A stretch of DNA of 36,030 nt from an uncultured Eubacteriales bacterium (GCA_902798105.1 CADBVG010000029.1:1-36030); one strand, 5' to 3'; counted from the stretch's first letter, positions 16,068 to 25,874 are shown. Notes: generated from the letters alone by a model not told the origin. Numbers and translations: made by a program.

Positions 16068-16582
16068 CATATCACCAGTTCATAGGTCAATTCCAGCCGT
16101 TCCTCGTCGGAGGAGCGGTTTTTTCGCTTTCCAATGCCCGGAACGCGCCGCATGCCCAGGCGCTCCATCAGCCGCCTTGAGTGCTCGTTTTCGCTGTCGC
16201 ACTGGGCGATGAAGCGGTGCATATCTGCGTTGTCCCTGCTCCAGGCCATCACAGCCCTTGCGGCCTCCGCGGCATAGCCCCTGCCCCAGTAGCGTTTGTC
16301 CAGAATCCACGTCAGTTCGACGGCACCGTCCTCCAGCCTGTCCAGGGTGATGCTACCCACCTGGCGTTCTCCCTCCAGAACCACGAATTCATAGCGGGCG
16401 GGGTGCTCCTTCCCCCACTCCTCCATCCCGCTCTGGATGAACGCGCGTGTCTCCTCGATCGAATCGTGGGGATAAAAGCACATATAGTGGGTCGTCTCCA
16501 AATCAGAGGCGTAGGCATATGTGGATTCCAAATAGTCAAGGCTGATCGGCTCAAGCGCCAGCCTTTGGGTTGTTATTCGCAT
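16067..16582 (-). CDS. GNAT-family N-acetyltransferase (RimJ/RimL-like)
   Basis: A 171-aa cytoplasmic acetyltransferase of the RimJ/RimL subgroup, which transfers acetyl from acetyl-CoA to an amine, often a protein N-terminus or a small molecule. Visible: the start MRITTQRLALEPISLDYLESTYAYASD typical of the subgroup, VELTWILDKRYWGRGYAAEAARAVMAW with the acetyl-CoA pyrophosphate loop (R-x-x-G-x-G/A), and NEHSRRLMERLGMRR near the C-terminus. The substrate cannot be told. A single gene, with AAAGG upstream of the ATG and its own terminator. Confidence 0.88.
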   Translation of the reverse strand: MRITTQRLALEPISLDYLESTYAYASDLETTHYMCFYPHDSIEETRAFIQSGMEEWGKEHPARYEFVVLEGERQVGSITLDRLEDGAVELTWILDKRYWGRGYAAEAARAVMAWSRDNADMHRFIAQCDSENEHSRRLMERLGMRRVPGIGKRKNRSSDEERLELTYELVI

Positions 16583-16655
16583 GGGTCGATCAGCCTTTCA
16601 TATTTTCAATAATCCCGCATTGGCGGCAAATTGCGGTCGCTACGTGGTTTCCTTG

Positions 16656-19292
<2,637 letters not shown>

Positions 19293-19334
19293 ATCCCTAC
19301 CCCCTTTCAGGGTCGTTGATGGTTTCAAAGTCAT

Positions 19335-19351
19335 TTTGACTTTCTTTGACT
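19335..19351 (-). promoter_or_regulatory. CtsR operator of clpB
   Basis: On the minus strand AGTCAAAGAAAGTCAAA fits the CtsR direct heptad repeat (A/G)GTCAAA-NAN-(A/G)GTCAAA, with GAA between the two perfect halves. It lies directly downstream of the -10, where bound CtsR would block transcription. Confidence 0.85.
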
Positions 19352-19379
19352 ATTATAGCGTATCTCCCGGATTTGTCAA
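19352..19379 (-). promoter_or_regulatory. clpB promoter
   Basis: On the minus strand, perfect -35 TTGACA (19379-19374), a 16-nt spacer and perfect -10 TATAAT (19357-19352), with the CtsR operator directly after the -10. Confidence 0.88.
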
Positions 19380-19589
19380 TAGTTTTGTCGAATAAATCTA
19401 AAATTAACAAAAGTGTCAATCTCCGGACTGCCCGAGAGGGCTCACGCATGAACTACAAAAGAGTTTCATAGATGCGATGAAACGCTGTTGCTGAAGCGGC
19501 GATGCGCCGCCCCTACACCAACATTTATTCATATCGTCGCAATGTTATTGTAACTCGTGCGTTTTCCAAGGCCTGCACGCCCTAACCGC
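19380..19589. other. Intergenic stretch between clpB and murI
   Basis: No gene is visible. It holds an inverted repeat GTTTCAT-N7-ATGAAAC near 19465-19485 that could be an operator or a weak hairpin. It also holds a fragment GATGCGCCGCCCCTAC (about 19501-19516) that recurs almost unchanged near 32248, apparently a relic of another dispersed repeat. Confidence 0.4.
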
Positions 19590-19618
19590 TTGCATTTCAA
19601 CGTCAAACCCACTATAAT
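19590..19618 (+). promoter_or_regulatory. murI promoter
   Basis: -35 TTGCAT (19590-19595), a 17-nt spacer and perfect -10 TATAAT (19613-19618), about 30 bp before the murI start. Confidence 0.75.
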
Positions 19619-19647
19619 AGAACCAACGATGTTGACGGGAGATAACC

Positions 19648-20403
19648 ATGAATGACCTGATTGGCTTCTTTGATTCCGGCGTGGGCGGCATCAGCGTGCT
19701 CCACGAGGCCCGAAGGCTGCTGCCCAACGAGCATTTCTTATTCTATGGCGACAACCTGAATGCGCCCTACGGTCCCCGGCCGTTGGGGGAGATTCGCGCC
19801 CTGAGTGCCGCCGGTATCGACATCCTGTTTGCAAGGGGCGTCAAGGCCATCGTCATCGCCTGCAACACTGCCACCTCTGCCTATGCCGAAATCGTGCGAA
19901 AGGCTCACCCGGAGCTGCCCATCGTCGGCATGGAGCCAGCGCTGAAGCCCGCCCACTTTGCCCGCCACGGCGGCAAGGTGATTGTGCTGGCCACCGACGC
20001 CACGCTTCGCCTTGAAAAGTTCGAGCGGTTGTTGCGCCTGTATGGCGACGACGTGATCACCGTGGTCGGAGAGGGACTGGTGGAGCTGGTGGAGGGTGGA
20101 AAGGCCCAGTCCCCGGAGGCTCAGTCGCGCCTCGAAGCGCTGCTGAACCCCTACAAGGATGAGCAGGTCGACGCCATCGTGCTGGGTTGCACCCACTACC
20201 CCTTCCTCCGGGAACCGATTCAGCGCCTCTTTCCGGGCGCGGAAATCTTCGACGGGCGGTATGGTACAGCCATGCGCCTGAAATCCCTGCTGGATCAGAA
20301 TCATCTGCGCTCAGATGACAGCACGGGAAGCGTGGAGTACCAGAGCTCCGCCGGTCCCGAAGCCGTGGCGCTGATGAAGCAGCTGATGGCGGCGCTGGGA
20401 TAA
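19648..20403 (+). CDS. murI: Glutamate racemase
   Basis: Converts L-glutamate to D-glutamate for peptidoglycan precursors, in the cytoplasm without cofactor. It is 251 aa, the usual length. Both catalytic cysteines are present: Cys72 in ACNTATS and Cys181 in GCTHYP. The substrate-binding FDSGVGG (Asp9, Ser10) and NAPYG are also present. The ATG at 19648 has GGGAGA upstream. A single gene, followed by two repeats that include a perfect long hairpin able to stop transcription. Confidence 0.95.
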   Translation: MNDLIGFFDSGVGGISVLHEARRLLPNEHFLFYGDNLNAPYGPRPLGEIRALSAAGIDILFARGVKAIVIACNTATSAYAEIVRKAHPELPIVGMEPALKPAHFARHGGKVIVLATDATLRLEKFERLLRLYGDDVITVVGEGLVELVEGGKAQSPEAQSRLEALLNPYKDEQVDAIVLGCTHYPFLREPIQRLFPGAEIFDGRYGTAMRLKSLLDQNHLRSDDSTGSVEYQSSAGPEAVALMKQLMAALG

Positions 20404-20414
20404 GAACACAGCGG

Positions 20415-20518
20415 ACTGTTCGACCCAATCAAATGTATCGTCTGCGGGGGCATCCCGCGCGATTCCCGCACACGTGATGGCGCTGCCGCTCCATTTCCCT
20501 CCGCTTGGGCCGAACAGT
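20415..20518. repeat. Repeat family 3, copy A
   Basis: Bounded by ACTGTTCG (20415-20422) and its inverse CGAACAGT (20511-20518). The left end continues CCAATCAAATGTATCGTCT, a segment shared with the copy at 25802. The interior holds GC-rich inverted pieces. Non-coding. Confidence 0.6.
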
Positions 20519-20530
20519 TCCTACAGCATC

Positions 20531-20601
20531 AAAGATCCTTCACTTCGCACAGGATGATGGCAAACGCCTGTAGGTCATCCTGTGCGAAGTGAAGGATCTT
20601 T
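20531..20601. repeat. Palindromic repeat family 2, perfect copy
   Basis: Two 27-bp arms (20531-20557 and 20575-20601) are perfect reverse complements around a 17-nt loop. Outer ends read AAAGATCCTTC and inner ends AGGATGA. It lies between convergent murI and the LacI-like gene and can act as a two-way terminator. Confidence 0.9.
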
Positions 20602-20624
20602 TCTTGTATCTATCTACAAACCGG

Positions 20625-21479
20625 TCACCACACGTCGCACCAGCCCACCGTGGAACCCTTGATCAGCTCCACCGGCACGGTGACGACCTCCTCCATCGGT
20701 GCCTCCGGTTGCTCCAGCCGCGCAATCAGCAGCTTTGCCGCCTGCTCGCCCATATCCTCGCTCTTCTGGCGTATGGTGGTCAGCTGGGGCCTCAGCGTCT
20801 GGGTCAGCGGTATGCCGTCGTACCCGGCCAAGGATATATCCGCCGGGATGCGCAGCTCCTGCTCCCGAATCGCCTCCTGGGCGCCAAAATAGGTGGTGTC
20901 GTTGGGCAGCAGTATGCAGGTGGGACGATCCTTCCGGGCCAGCAGCCTCAGCACGGATTCCCGCACAAGCGCATTGTCGGAATAGACAGCCTCGGACAGG
21001 TAGCCCTCCGGTACAGTCAGCTTGTGGGCCGCCATCGTCTGCAAGTACTCCTGCCTGCGGGTCTCTGTGACCTCCGAATTGCGCTGGCCGCTGATGAACG
21101 CGATGCGGCTGTGGCCCAGGGACACGGCATAATCCACCAGCTGCTTCATGCCGTTGTGGTTGTCCGACATCACGCAGGACTGCTTCAGCCAGGGATAATC
21201 CACCGATACGCAGGGAATTTCACTGCCCAGCAGTGCCTGTATGGCATTGGAATAGAAATCAACGCAAGCCAGCAGCACGCCGTCCAGGTTCCTGTAGCGA
21301 CAATAGTCCACAAAGCTGGAGCCATCCTTGCCCACGTTGTGATTGATGAAGGTCAGGTCATAGCCGTGGTTCTCGGCTTCGGTTTTGAACGCATTCAGCA
21401 CCGATGCAAAGAAGGGATGGGTCAGGCCATTGGAGCTTTCATCGGCAAACAGCACGCCGATGTTGTGGCTAACCGTCAC
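20625..21479 (-). CDS. LacI-family ligand-binding domain protein without the DNA-binding domain
   Basis: A 284-aa protein that begins where the effector domain of LacI/PurR regulators begins (NIGVLFADESSNGLTHPFFASVLNAFKTEAENHGYDLTFIN). It continues through the whole type I periplasmic-binding fold: DGVLLACVD, IPCVSVDYP, LVDYAVSLGHSRIAFISG, RPTCILLPND, IPADISLAGYDGIPLTQTLRPQLTTIRQ, MGEQAAKLLIARLE. The roughly 60-residue helix-turn-helix and hinge are absent. The GTG start at 21479 has GGAGG 8 nt upstream and a good promoter ends about 35 bp before it, so the short form appears genuine. No signal peptide, so it is cytoplasmic. The ligand is probably a sugar or nucleobase. Role unknown: decoy, co-regulator or remnant. 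Confidence 0.75.
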   Translation of the reverse strand: MTVSHNIGVLFADESSNGLTHPFFASVLNAFKTEAENHGYDLTFINHNVGKDGSSFVDYCRYRNLDGVLLACVDFYSNAIQALLGSEIPCVSVDYPWLKQSCVMSDNHNGMKQLVDYAVSLGHSRIAFISGQRNSEVTETRRQEYLQTMAAHKLTVPEGYLSEAVYSDNALVRESVLRLLARKDRPTCILLPNDTTYFGAQEAIREQELRIPADISLAGYDGIPLTQTLRPQLTTIRQKSEDMGEQAAKLLIARLEQPEAPMEEVVTVPVELIKGSTVGWCDVW

Positions 21480-21511
21480 GGATATCGCCTCCGAAATCCT
21501 TTTCTTTTTAT

Positions 21512-21540
21512 AGTATACATGATTAACCGCACGATTGCAA
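21512..21540 (-). promoter_or_regulatory. Promoter of the HTH-less LacI-like gene
   Basis: On the minus strand, -35 TTGCAA (21540-21535), a 17-nt spacer and -10 TATACT (21517-21512). It occupies the place where an N-terminal DNA-binding domain would have to be encoded. Confidence 0.6.
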
Positions 21541-21549
21541 GGACATGTA

Positions 21550-22458
21550 TTATTTAATTACAACTTTTTGATAATGAGGCATTTCTATGCCTTCCCTGTC
21601 AAAGCGGGCCTTCACACGTGTACGCAGGTCGCGCTCGATGCGCCAGTGCTCCCCCACCGGGCATTGAACCGCGATGCGCACGACCACGGCATCTGTATCG
21701 AAGGACAGTATGCTCATCACCTCGGGGATGCTGGTCAGGCCGTCGATCTCCTCCCCTGCCTTCTCCATCTCCTCCTCCAATATCCCGACAATACGCGCCT
21801 GGTCGGCTTCGTAGGGGCAGCGAATGTCCACGATAGCCCGTTTGAAATCGCGGCTCATGTTGGTGATGGTTCGAATATCGCCGTTGGGGATGATATAGAT
21901 GTTTCCGTTGTAGTCCCGGACTACAGTGGTGCGTATGGCGATGGATTCCACCACGCCGGACAGGTCGTTGATGGTCACCACATCGCCTACGGTAATGCTG
22001 CCCTCCATCCAGATGAACATACCCGATATGATGTCCTTCACCAGCGTCTGGGCGCCAAAGCTGATGGCAATGCCGCCGACCCCGGCCACCGCCAGGATTG
22101 ACGTGACGTTGACACCCAGTATGCTCAGTACGATGGTCACGATGATGAAGTACATGATGTAATTGAACACGCTGGTAGCCAGCGATTTGATCGTACTGAC
22201 CTGCTGAACGGTATGCACGCCCTTCTGGCTGCGCATTCGCACGATGGACGCGATCATCTTCCGGCCGATGCGTATGATGATGACGCCCAGGAATATGGCT
22301 GCCGCTGCCATCAGCAGCTTTGTGGTCAGCACAGGCAGGCTGGTCAGCAGGTTCCCCGCCCTGTTCCCGGCGTGTTCAATGAGATCTCCCACCTCTTCCA
22401 CCGCATCCTGTACCGGAGAGGTATTGGCTTCGGCGAGCGCTCCCGGTTCAAACAGCAA
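21550..22458 (-). CDS. mscS: Small-conductance mechanosensitive channel (MscS family)
   Basis: Membrane tension-gated channel of 302 aa that releases solutes on osmotic downshock. Three membrane segments are visible: about 41-62 (VLTTKLLMAAAAIFLGVIII), about 98-115, and the pore helix TM3 (about 120-150; ILAVAGVGGIAISFGAQTLVKDIISGMFI) with its Gly/Ala packing pattern. The cytoplasmic beta domain follows (GDVVTINDLSGVVESIAIRTTVVRDYNGNIYIIPNG), then the C-terminal cage. The start is TTG at 22458, with AAGGGGG 8 nt upstream. Its 5' region abuts a degenerate MITE-like copy. Confidence 0.9.
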   Translation of the reverse strand: MLFEPGALAEANTSPVQDAVEEVGDLIEHAGNRAGNLLTSLPVLTTKLLMAAAAIFLGVIIIRIGRKMIASIVRMRSQKGVHTVQQVSTIKSLATSVFNYIMYFIIVTIVLSILGVNVTSILAVAGVGGIAISFGAQTLVKDIISGMFIWMEGSITVGDVVTINDLSGVVESIAIRTTVVRDYNGNIYIIPNGDIRTITNMSRDFKRAIVDIRCPYEADQARIVGILEEEMEKAGEEIDGLTSIPEVMSILSFDTDAVVVRIAVQCPVGEHWRIERDLRTRVKARFDREGIEMPHYQKVVIK

Positions 22459-22477
22459 GAAGCGTACCCCCTTCGCG

Positions 22478-22571
22478 TATTTTCCTGGCGGTAAATCAAG
22501 AAAGCCGTATCAAATGGATGGCGAAAAAGGCTCCGCCAGACGTGCCACCGTATTGTGCGGTATTTCCATAA
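22478..22571. repeat. MITE-like repeat family 1, degenerate copy 4 (right half only)
   Basis: It aligns with the right half of the other copies (CTGGCGG, then CTCCGCCAGACGTGCCACC, then TGCGGTATTTCCATAA at 22556-22571). It has many substitutions, an altered outer end (ATAA for TTAA) and no left arm. It lies between mscS and the end of the MocR-like gene. Confidence 0.65.
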
Positions 22572-22600
22572 ATATATAATAACACGTCTTGCACGCCTTT

Positions 22601-23677
22601 TCAAGGTGTCGCCCCGCGCTCCTGTCTCCTGCGCTTCCTGCGCATCCGGTTGATGTGCCGCTCAAAATCCCCCGAGGCGATCAGGTCCGCCAGCAGGTAC
22701 TGCTCAAAGGCAGGCACCGTGCAGGAATAGAACCCTACCCGCTGCCGAAACAAGGGCACCAGCCGCAGGGGCAGCACCATGTATCCCACGCGCAGCGCCG
22801 GCGAAACCGTGCGGGTGAAGGTATTCATATAGATCACGTTTCCCGCGCCTGACAGGGCGTAGACCGTATCCTCGGGCTTTCGGAGCATGGAGAACTCCGA
22901 CTCGAAGTCATCCTCCACGATATAGCGGTCCCCCTGCTCCGCCCAGCGAATGTACGCCGCGCGCTTGGAGGCCGATGCAGTCACGCCTGTTGGATAGCTG
23001 CGAAAGGGTGTGATGTGCAGCACAGAGCCCTTTGTTCCAGCCAGTGCCGCGCTGCGTATGCCGTCATGGCCCAAGGGCAAAAGCTCGCAGGTCACGCCCT
23101 TGGCGTGGTACACCTGCTCGATCTTCTCATAGGAGGGATACTCGATGGCGAAGACGCGGTTCGCCCCGAGCATTTCCACCACCAGCCCGTACAGGTATTC
23201 ACTGCCCGAGCCGATGATGATCTGTTCCTCGGACGCCTGGATGCCCCGGTTCCGGGCCAAGTAGCGGGAGATGGCGGTGCGAAGCTCCAGGCAACCCTCG
23301 TTGGGCGACTTGCGCAACAGATCCTCGCCATAATCGGCCAGCACCCGGCGCATGGCGCTGGCAAGCACCGTAAACGGAAAGGTGTCCTCCCCGTCGGCTT
23401 CATCGACAGGCGCGTGTATGAGCGGCTGGCTGTCTACAGCCGCGAATCCGTCGTCGCTGCGGTAGATGACGTAATAACCGCTTCTGGGGCGGGCCTGTAT
23501 GTAGCCTTCCTGGCAGAGCAGCTCATAGCTGTGCTCCACAGTCACTGCGCTCAGTCCCCTGTCCAGCGCCGTCTGTCTCCGCGAGGGCAAGCGCGCGCCG
23601 AAAGGCCAGGAACCGCTGGTGATCTCGTCCCGTATGATTTCATACAAATTCAAATACTCTGGCTTCTGTCTGCTCAT
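22601..23677 (-). CDS. Short MocR-like regulator (GntR winged helix plus aminotransferase-like domain) lacking the PLP lysine
   Basis: A 358-aa MocR-type protein. Residues 1-72 form a GntR winged helix (LYEIIRDEITSGSWPFGARLPSRRQTALDRGLSAVTVEHSYELLCQEGYI). Residues about 100-350 are a fold-type I aminotransferase domain (PNEGCLELRTAISRYLARNRGI, IIGSGSEYLYGL, EYPSYEKIE). Key PLP positions are altered: the Schiff-base lysine expected in TFSKT is Arg289 (NTFTRTVSPALRVGYMVLP), the PLP-contacting Tyr of EDDY is Phe258, and TPSHQ-PTG reads TPFRSYPTG. It ends about 100 residues before a normal MocR, in a basic tail (HINRMRRKRRRQERGATP). It may be a PLP-independent repressor. It is divergent from an ECF transporter gene, its likely target. 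Confidence 0.75.
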   Translation of the reverse strand: MSRQKPEYLNLYEIIRDEITSGSWPFGARLPSRRQTALDRGLSAVTVEHSYELLCQEGYIQARPRSGYYVIYRSDDGFAAVDSQPLIHAPVDEADGEDTFPFTVLASAMRRVLADYGEDLLRKSPNEGCLELRTAISRYLARNRGIQASEEQIIIGSGSEYLYGLVVEMLGANRVFAIEYPSYEKIEQVYHAKGVTCELLPLGHDGIRSAALAGTKGSVLHITPFRSYPTGVTASASKRAAYIRWAEQGDRYIVEDDFESEFSMLRKPEDTVYALSGAGNVIYMNTFTRTVSPALRVGYMVLPLRLVPLFRQRVGFYSCTVPAFEQYLLADLIASGDFERHINRMRRKRRRQERGATP

Positions 23678-23778
23678 CTGGTCTTATAATTTTCTTCTCT
23701 TCTGGCTCTTTTAACAAGTTCAATTTTAGTATATACTGCAATTCATAAAAAGTCAAACGCTTTGAGGGAGGTTATACC
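23678..23778. promoter_or_regulatory. Divergent control region, MocR-like gene and ECF S gene
   Basis: A 101-bp AT-rich region between the two divergent starts. It holds a pyrimidine-rich direct repeat (TTTTCTTC, TCTTCTGG, CTCTTTT) near the regulator start and a -10-like TATACT towards the ECF gene. MocR regulators usually bind direct repeats in such regions. No clear -35 was found for either side. Confidence 0.35.
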
Positions 23779-24351
23779 ATGAAAAAGCGTGAATTTTCCG
23801 TATTCAACATCACCTTCATCGCGATGATGGCGGCCATGATCTACGTGGTCACGCTATTCCGCTTTCCGCTGCTGGGGTCCAAGGTCCACTTTGCCAACGC
23901 CTTCTGCCTGCTCAGCGGCATATTGCTCGGTCCCCTGCAAGGCGGACTGGCCGCGGGCATCGGCTCCGCCTTCTATGACGCAACGACAGGATACGACCTG
24001 GTCAATGTGCTGATCACGTTCGTCAGCAAGTTCGCCATGGCTTGGGTCTGCGGCGTCATCCTGGAGAGCAATGTACATTCCGGGGGCAAGGGACGTATCG
24101 ACCGGACTGCGCTGGCCTGCCTTTGCGGCGCGCTGACCTACGTGGCGCTGTACATGCTGAAGACCTTCATCTATCAGAAATTCGTCTACGGTTATCCCAT
24201 GGACGCGGTTTGGGCCACCATGCTCGCCAAGTTCGTTCCCTCGTTGATCAACGCCGCCGTGGCCGTGATCGCCGCCCCGCTGTTTTACCACGCCGTGCTG
24301 CCCGCCTTGCGCGCCAGCGGCCTGCTGGCGCGGATGAACCCGCAAGCATAG
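23779..24351 (+). CDS. ECF transporter S component
   Basis: Substrate-binding membrane subunit of an energy-coupling-factor vitamin importer, 190 aa with about six membrane helices. The N-terminus FNITFIAMMAAMIYVVTLFRFPLLG and the FANAFCLLSGILLGPLQGGLAAGIGSAFYD segment are typical of S components, and a second half ALTYVALYMLKTFIYQKFVYG follows. It works with an EcfA1-EcfA2-EcfT module encoded elsewhere. The substrate is not readable from sequence. The divergent MocR-like gene hints at a B6-type vitamer, which is inference only. The start has GGGAGG, and a strong hairpin terminator follows. Confidence 0.85.
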   Translation: MKKREFSVFNITFIAMMAAMIYVVTLFRFPLLGSKVHFANAFCLLSGILLGPLQGGLAAGIGSAFYDATTGYDLVNVLITFVSKFAMAWVCGVILESNVHSGGKGRIDRTALACLCGALTYVALYMLKTFIYQKFVYGYPMDAVWATMLAKFVPSLINAAVAVIAAPLFYHAVLPALRASGLLARMNPQA

Positions 24352-24368
24352 CTTGTAGGAGTCAAAGT

Positions 24369-24403
24369 GAATGCCCCGAAAACGCAATGTTTTCGGGGCA
24401 TTC
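24369..24403 (+). terminator. Hairpin terminator after the ECF S gene
   Basis: A perfect 15-bp stem (24369-24383 against 24389-24403, starting GAATGCCCCG) with loop GCAAT. No clear T run follows, so it may act with the adjoining hairpin as a two-way barrier. Confidence 0.7.
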
Positions 24404-24406
24404 CAC

Positions 24407-24435
24407 ATAAAAAACCGCACCCATCGGATGCGGTT
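24407..24435 (-). terminator. Terminator of tRNA-Lys
   Basis: On the minus strand AACCGCA and TGCGGTT pair around a short loop and are followed by a run of T. It starts just past the CCA end of the tRNA. Confidence 0.8.
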
Positions 24436-24439
24436 CGAC

Positions 24440-24515
24440 TGGTACACCATCAGGGGCTCGAACCCTGGACACCCTGATTAAGAGTCAGGTGCTCTACCAA
24501 CTGAGCTAATGGTGC
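24440..24515 (-). tRNA. tRNA-Lys (anticodon CTT), CCA encoded
   Basis: A 76-nt cloverleaf on the minus strand: acceptor GCACCAT/ATGGTGT, D arm AGCTCAGTTGGTAGAGC, anticodon arm CCTGA-CTCTTAA-TCAGG with anticodon CTT (reads AAG), T arm CAGGG-TTCGAGC-CCCTG, discriminator A and encoded CCA. The first acceptor pair is G-T. It has its own consensus promoter and terminator. Confidence 0.95.
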
Positions 24516-24535
24516 TCGTCCTGTTGACGTTTGAT

Positions 24536-24564
24536 ATTATAGCGCTTTTTCGGTTGTCTGTCAA
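24536..24564 (-). promoter_or_regulatory. tRNA-Lys promoter
   Basis: On the minus strand, perfect TTGACA (24564-24559), a 17-nt spacer and perfect TATAAT (24541-24536). This is the strongest promoter match in the window and lies 20 bp before the tRNA. Confidence 0.9.
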
Positions 24565-24638
24565 TACCCTTTATCCCGTTATGCGCGTTGAGTTATCTAC
24601 ACAATTGCATTTTTTCTGTGTAAAGTATGAAAAATGTA

Positions 24639-24667
24639 TTGCACTTGTAATATTCAGGGGGTAAAAT
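24639..24667 (+). promoter_or_regulatory. Promoter of the L,D-transpeptidase gene
   Basis: -35 TTGCAC (24639-24644), a 17-nt spacer and -10 TAAAAT (24662-24667), about 67 bp before the start codon. Confidence 0.55.
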
Positions 24668-24733
24668 GTAATATGCCTACAAAATGAAGATTGATATACC
24701 GCATCAATACGGACAGGACTCGGAGGGAATACC

Positions 24734-25777
24734 ATGTACCATCGCTTACTTCGACTGGCCGCGATGACTTTTGCCGCGCTGCTCTGCGCGGCATCGGTCG
24801 CGACCTGTGTGGCGCAGACAGTCGACAGGGATACTTACTGCGTCGAGGTAGATGTCACCAACCAAATCACCACTGTCTATCGCAATTCCGACAGGAAGAT
24901 CGTTCGGCAGATGATCTGTTCCACCGGCATTGAGAATTACACCCCCCTGGGCATCTTCAACATGGAACAGTCGCGGCCGGAAACCGACCGGCAGGAATGG
25001 TATTTCATCACCAAATACAAGTGCTACGTAAAATACGCCACGCGAATCAAGGGCAGCATACTGTTCCATTCCATCCCCTACGCCGAGAGGGACATGGGGA
25101 CCATCGACCACGAGGCGCTGGACCAGCTGGGCACAAAGGCCTCCCACGGCTGCATCCGCCTGCTCTGGGAGGATGCCCGCTGGATCTCCGAGCACTGCCC
25201 CGAGGGCACGACTGTCAAGATCTTCAACGGCGCCGCCAAAAAGGCCGGCCTTCGTGACCTGCTGAAGGTCCAGGGCTACAGCGAGGATTGCAAGCTGACC
25301 TACCGCCAGTTCCTCGATGCCAGCCCATTGGAAAACATTTCGGGCGGCCTTGGTCGCGGCTCCAACGGCGATGAGGTCTCCGAGCTTCAGCAGCGCCTGA
25401 TCGGGCTGGGTTTCTTCAGCGAAGCGCCTACCGGCGTCTACGACGAATCCACCACACTGGCCGTCATGCGCTATCAATCTGCCGCGGGAGAGCAGGTCAA
25501 CGGCGTCGCCAGCCGCGCGCTGCTGGACAGGATCATGTCCGAGGACGACATCACCGCGGAATACGCCACCCTGACGCCGGGTTGCGAGGGACCCCTGGTC
25601 GCCAAGCTGCAGCTGGCCATGACCTCCATCGGGTACTATAACGGCAGCATTGACGGCACGTATGACGACAACCTGGCCAGGGCGTTGAACGACTATTGCG
25701 CCTCCAACGGCATACAGACCGTTCAGTCCGTCAGCCCCGCGCTTCGGGCTGAGATCTACAGCATGGCCATGGCGTAA
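24734..25777 (+). CDS. Secreted L,D-transpeptidase with two peptidoglycan-binding domains
   Basis: Exported wall enzyme of 347 aa. Residues 1-28 are a signal peptide (MYHRLLRLAAMTFAALLCAASVATCVAQ). The YkuD catalytic domain spans about 34-185, with the active site HGCIRL and nucleophile Cys140. Its usual role is to form 3-3 crosslinks or attach groups to tetrapeptide stems. Two PG_binding_1-type modules follow, about 210-270 (GSNGDEVSELQQRLIGLGFFSEAPTGVYDESTTLAVMRYQ) and about 282-345 (CEGPLVAKLQLAMTSIGYYNGSIDGTYDDNLARALNDYC). The ATG at 24734 has GGAGGG upstream. Single gene. Confidence 0.9.
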   Translation: MYHRLLRLAAMTFAALLCAASVATCVAQTVDRDTYCVEVDVTNQITTVYRNSDRKIVRQMICSTGIENYTPLGIFNMEQSRPETDRQEWYFITKYKCYVKYATRIKGSILFHSIPYAERDMGTIDHEALDQLGTKASHGCIRLLWEDARWISEHCPEGTTVKIFNGAAKKAGLRDLLKVQGYSEDCKLTYRQFLDASPLENISGGLGRGSNGDEVSELQQRLIGLGFFSEAPTGVYDESTTLAVMRYQSAAGEQVNGVASRALLDRIMSEDDITAEYATLTPGCEGPLVAKLQLAMTSIGYYNGSIDGTYDDNLARALNDYCASNGIQTVQSVSPALRAEIYSMAMA

Positions 25778-25801
25778 TCACCATTCAAGCACAAATGTAT
25801 C

Positions 25802-25854
25802 CTGTTCAGTCCAATCAAAGGTATCGTCTAAAGCGACAGCCCCGGACGGAACAG
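25802..25854. repeat. Repeat family 3, copy B (short)
   Basis: Begins CTGTTCAGTCCAATCAAAGG and continues GTATCGTCT, matching copy A at 20415 closely. It ends GAACAG at 25849-25854, the inverse of its left end. Only 53 bp, so probably an internal deletion form. Non-coding, between convergent genes. Confidence 0.6.
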
Positions 25855-25874
25855 TTACACATATATAATTGTGG

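Noticed and set aside
19465-19485. CIRCE-type HrcA element near clpB
   Set aside because: GTTTCAT-N7-ATGAAAC does not match TTAGCACTC-N9-GAGTGCTAA and is more than 80 bp upstream of the clpB promoter.
24589-24733. Riboswitch or T-box in the leader of the L,D-transpeptidase gene
   Set aside because: I found no conserved core, stem set or terminator-antiterminator pair, only a promoter and AT-rich sequence.
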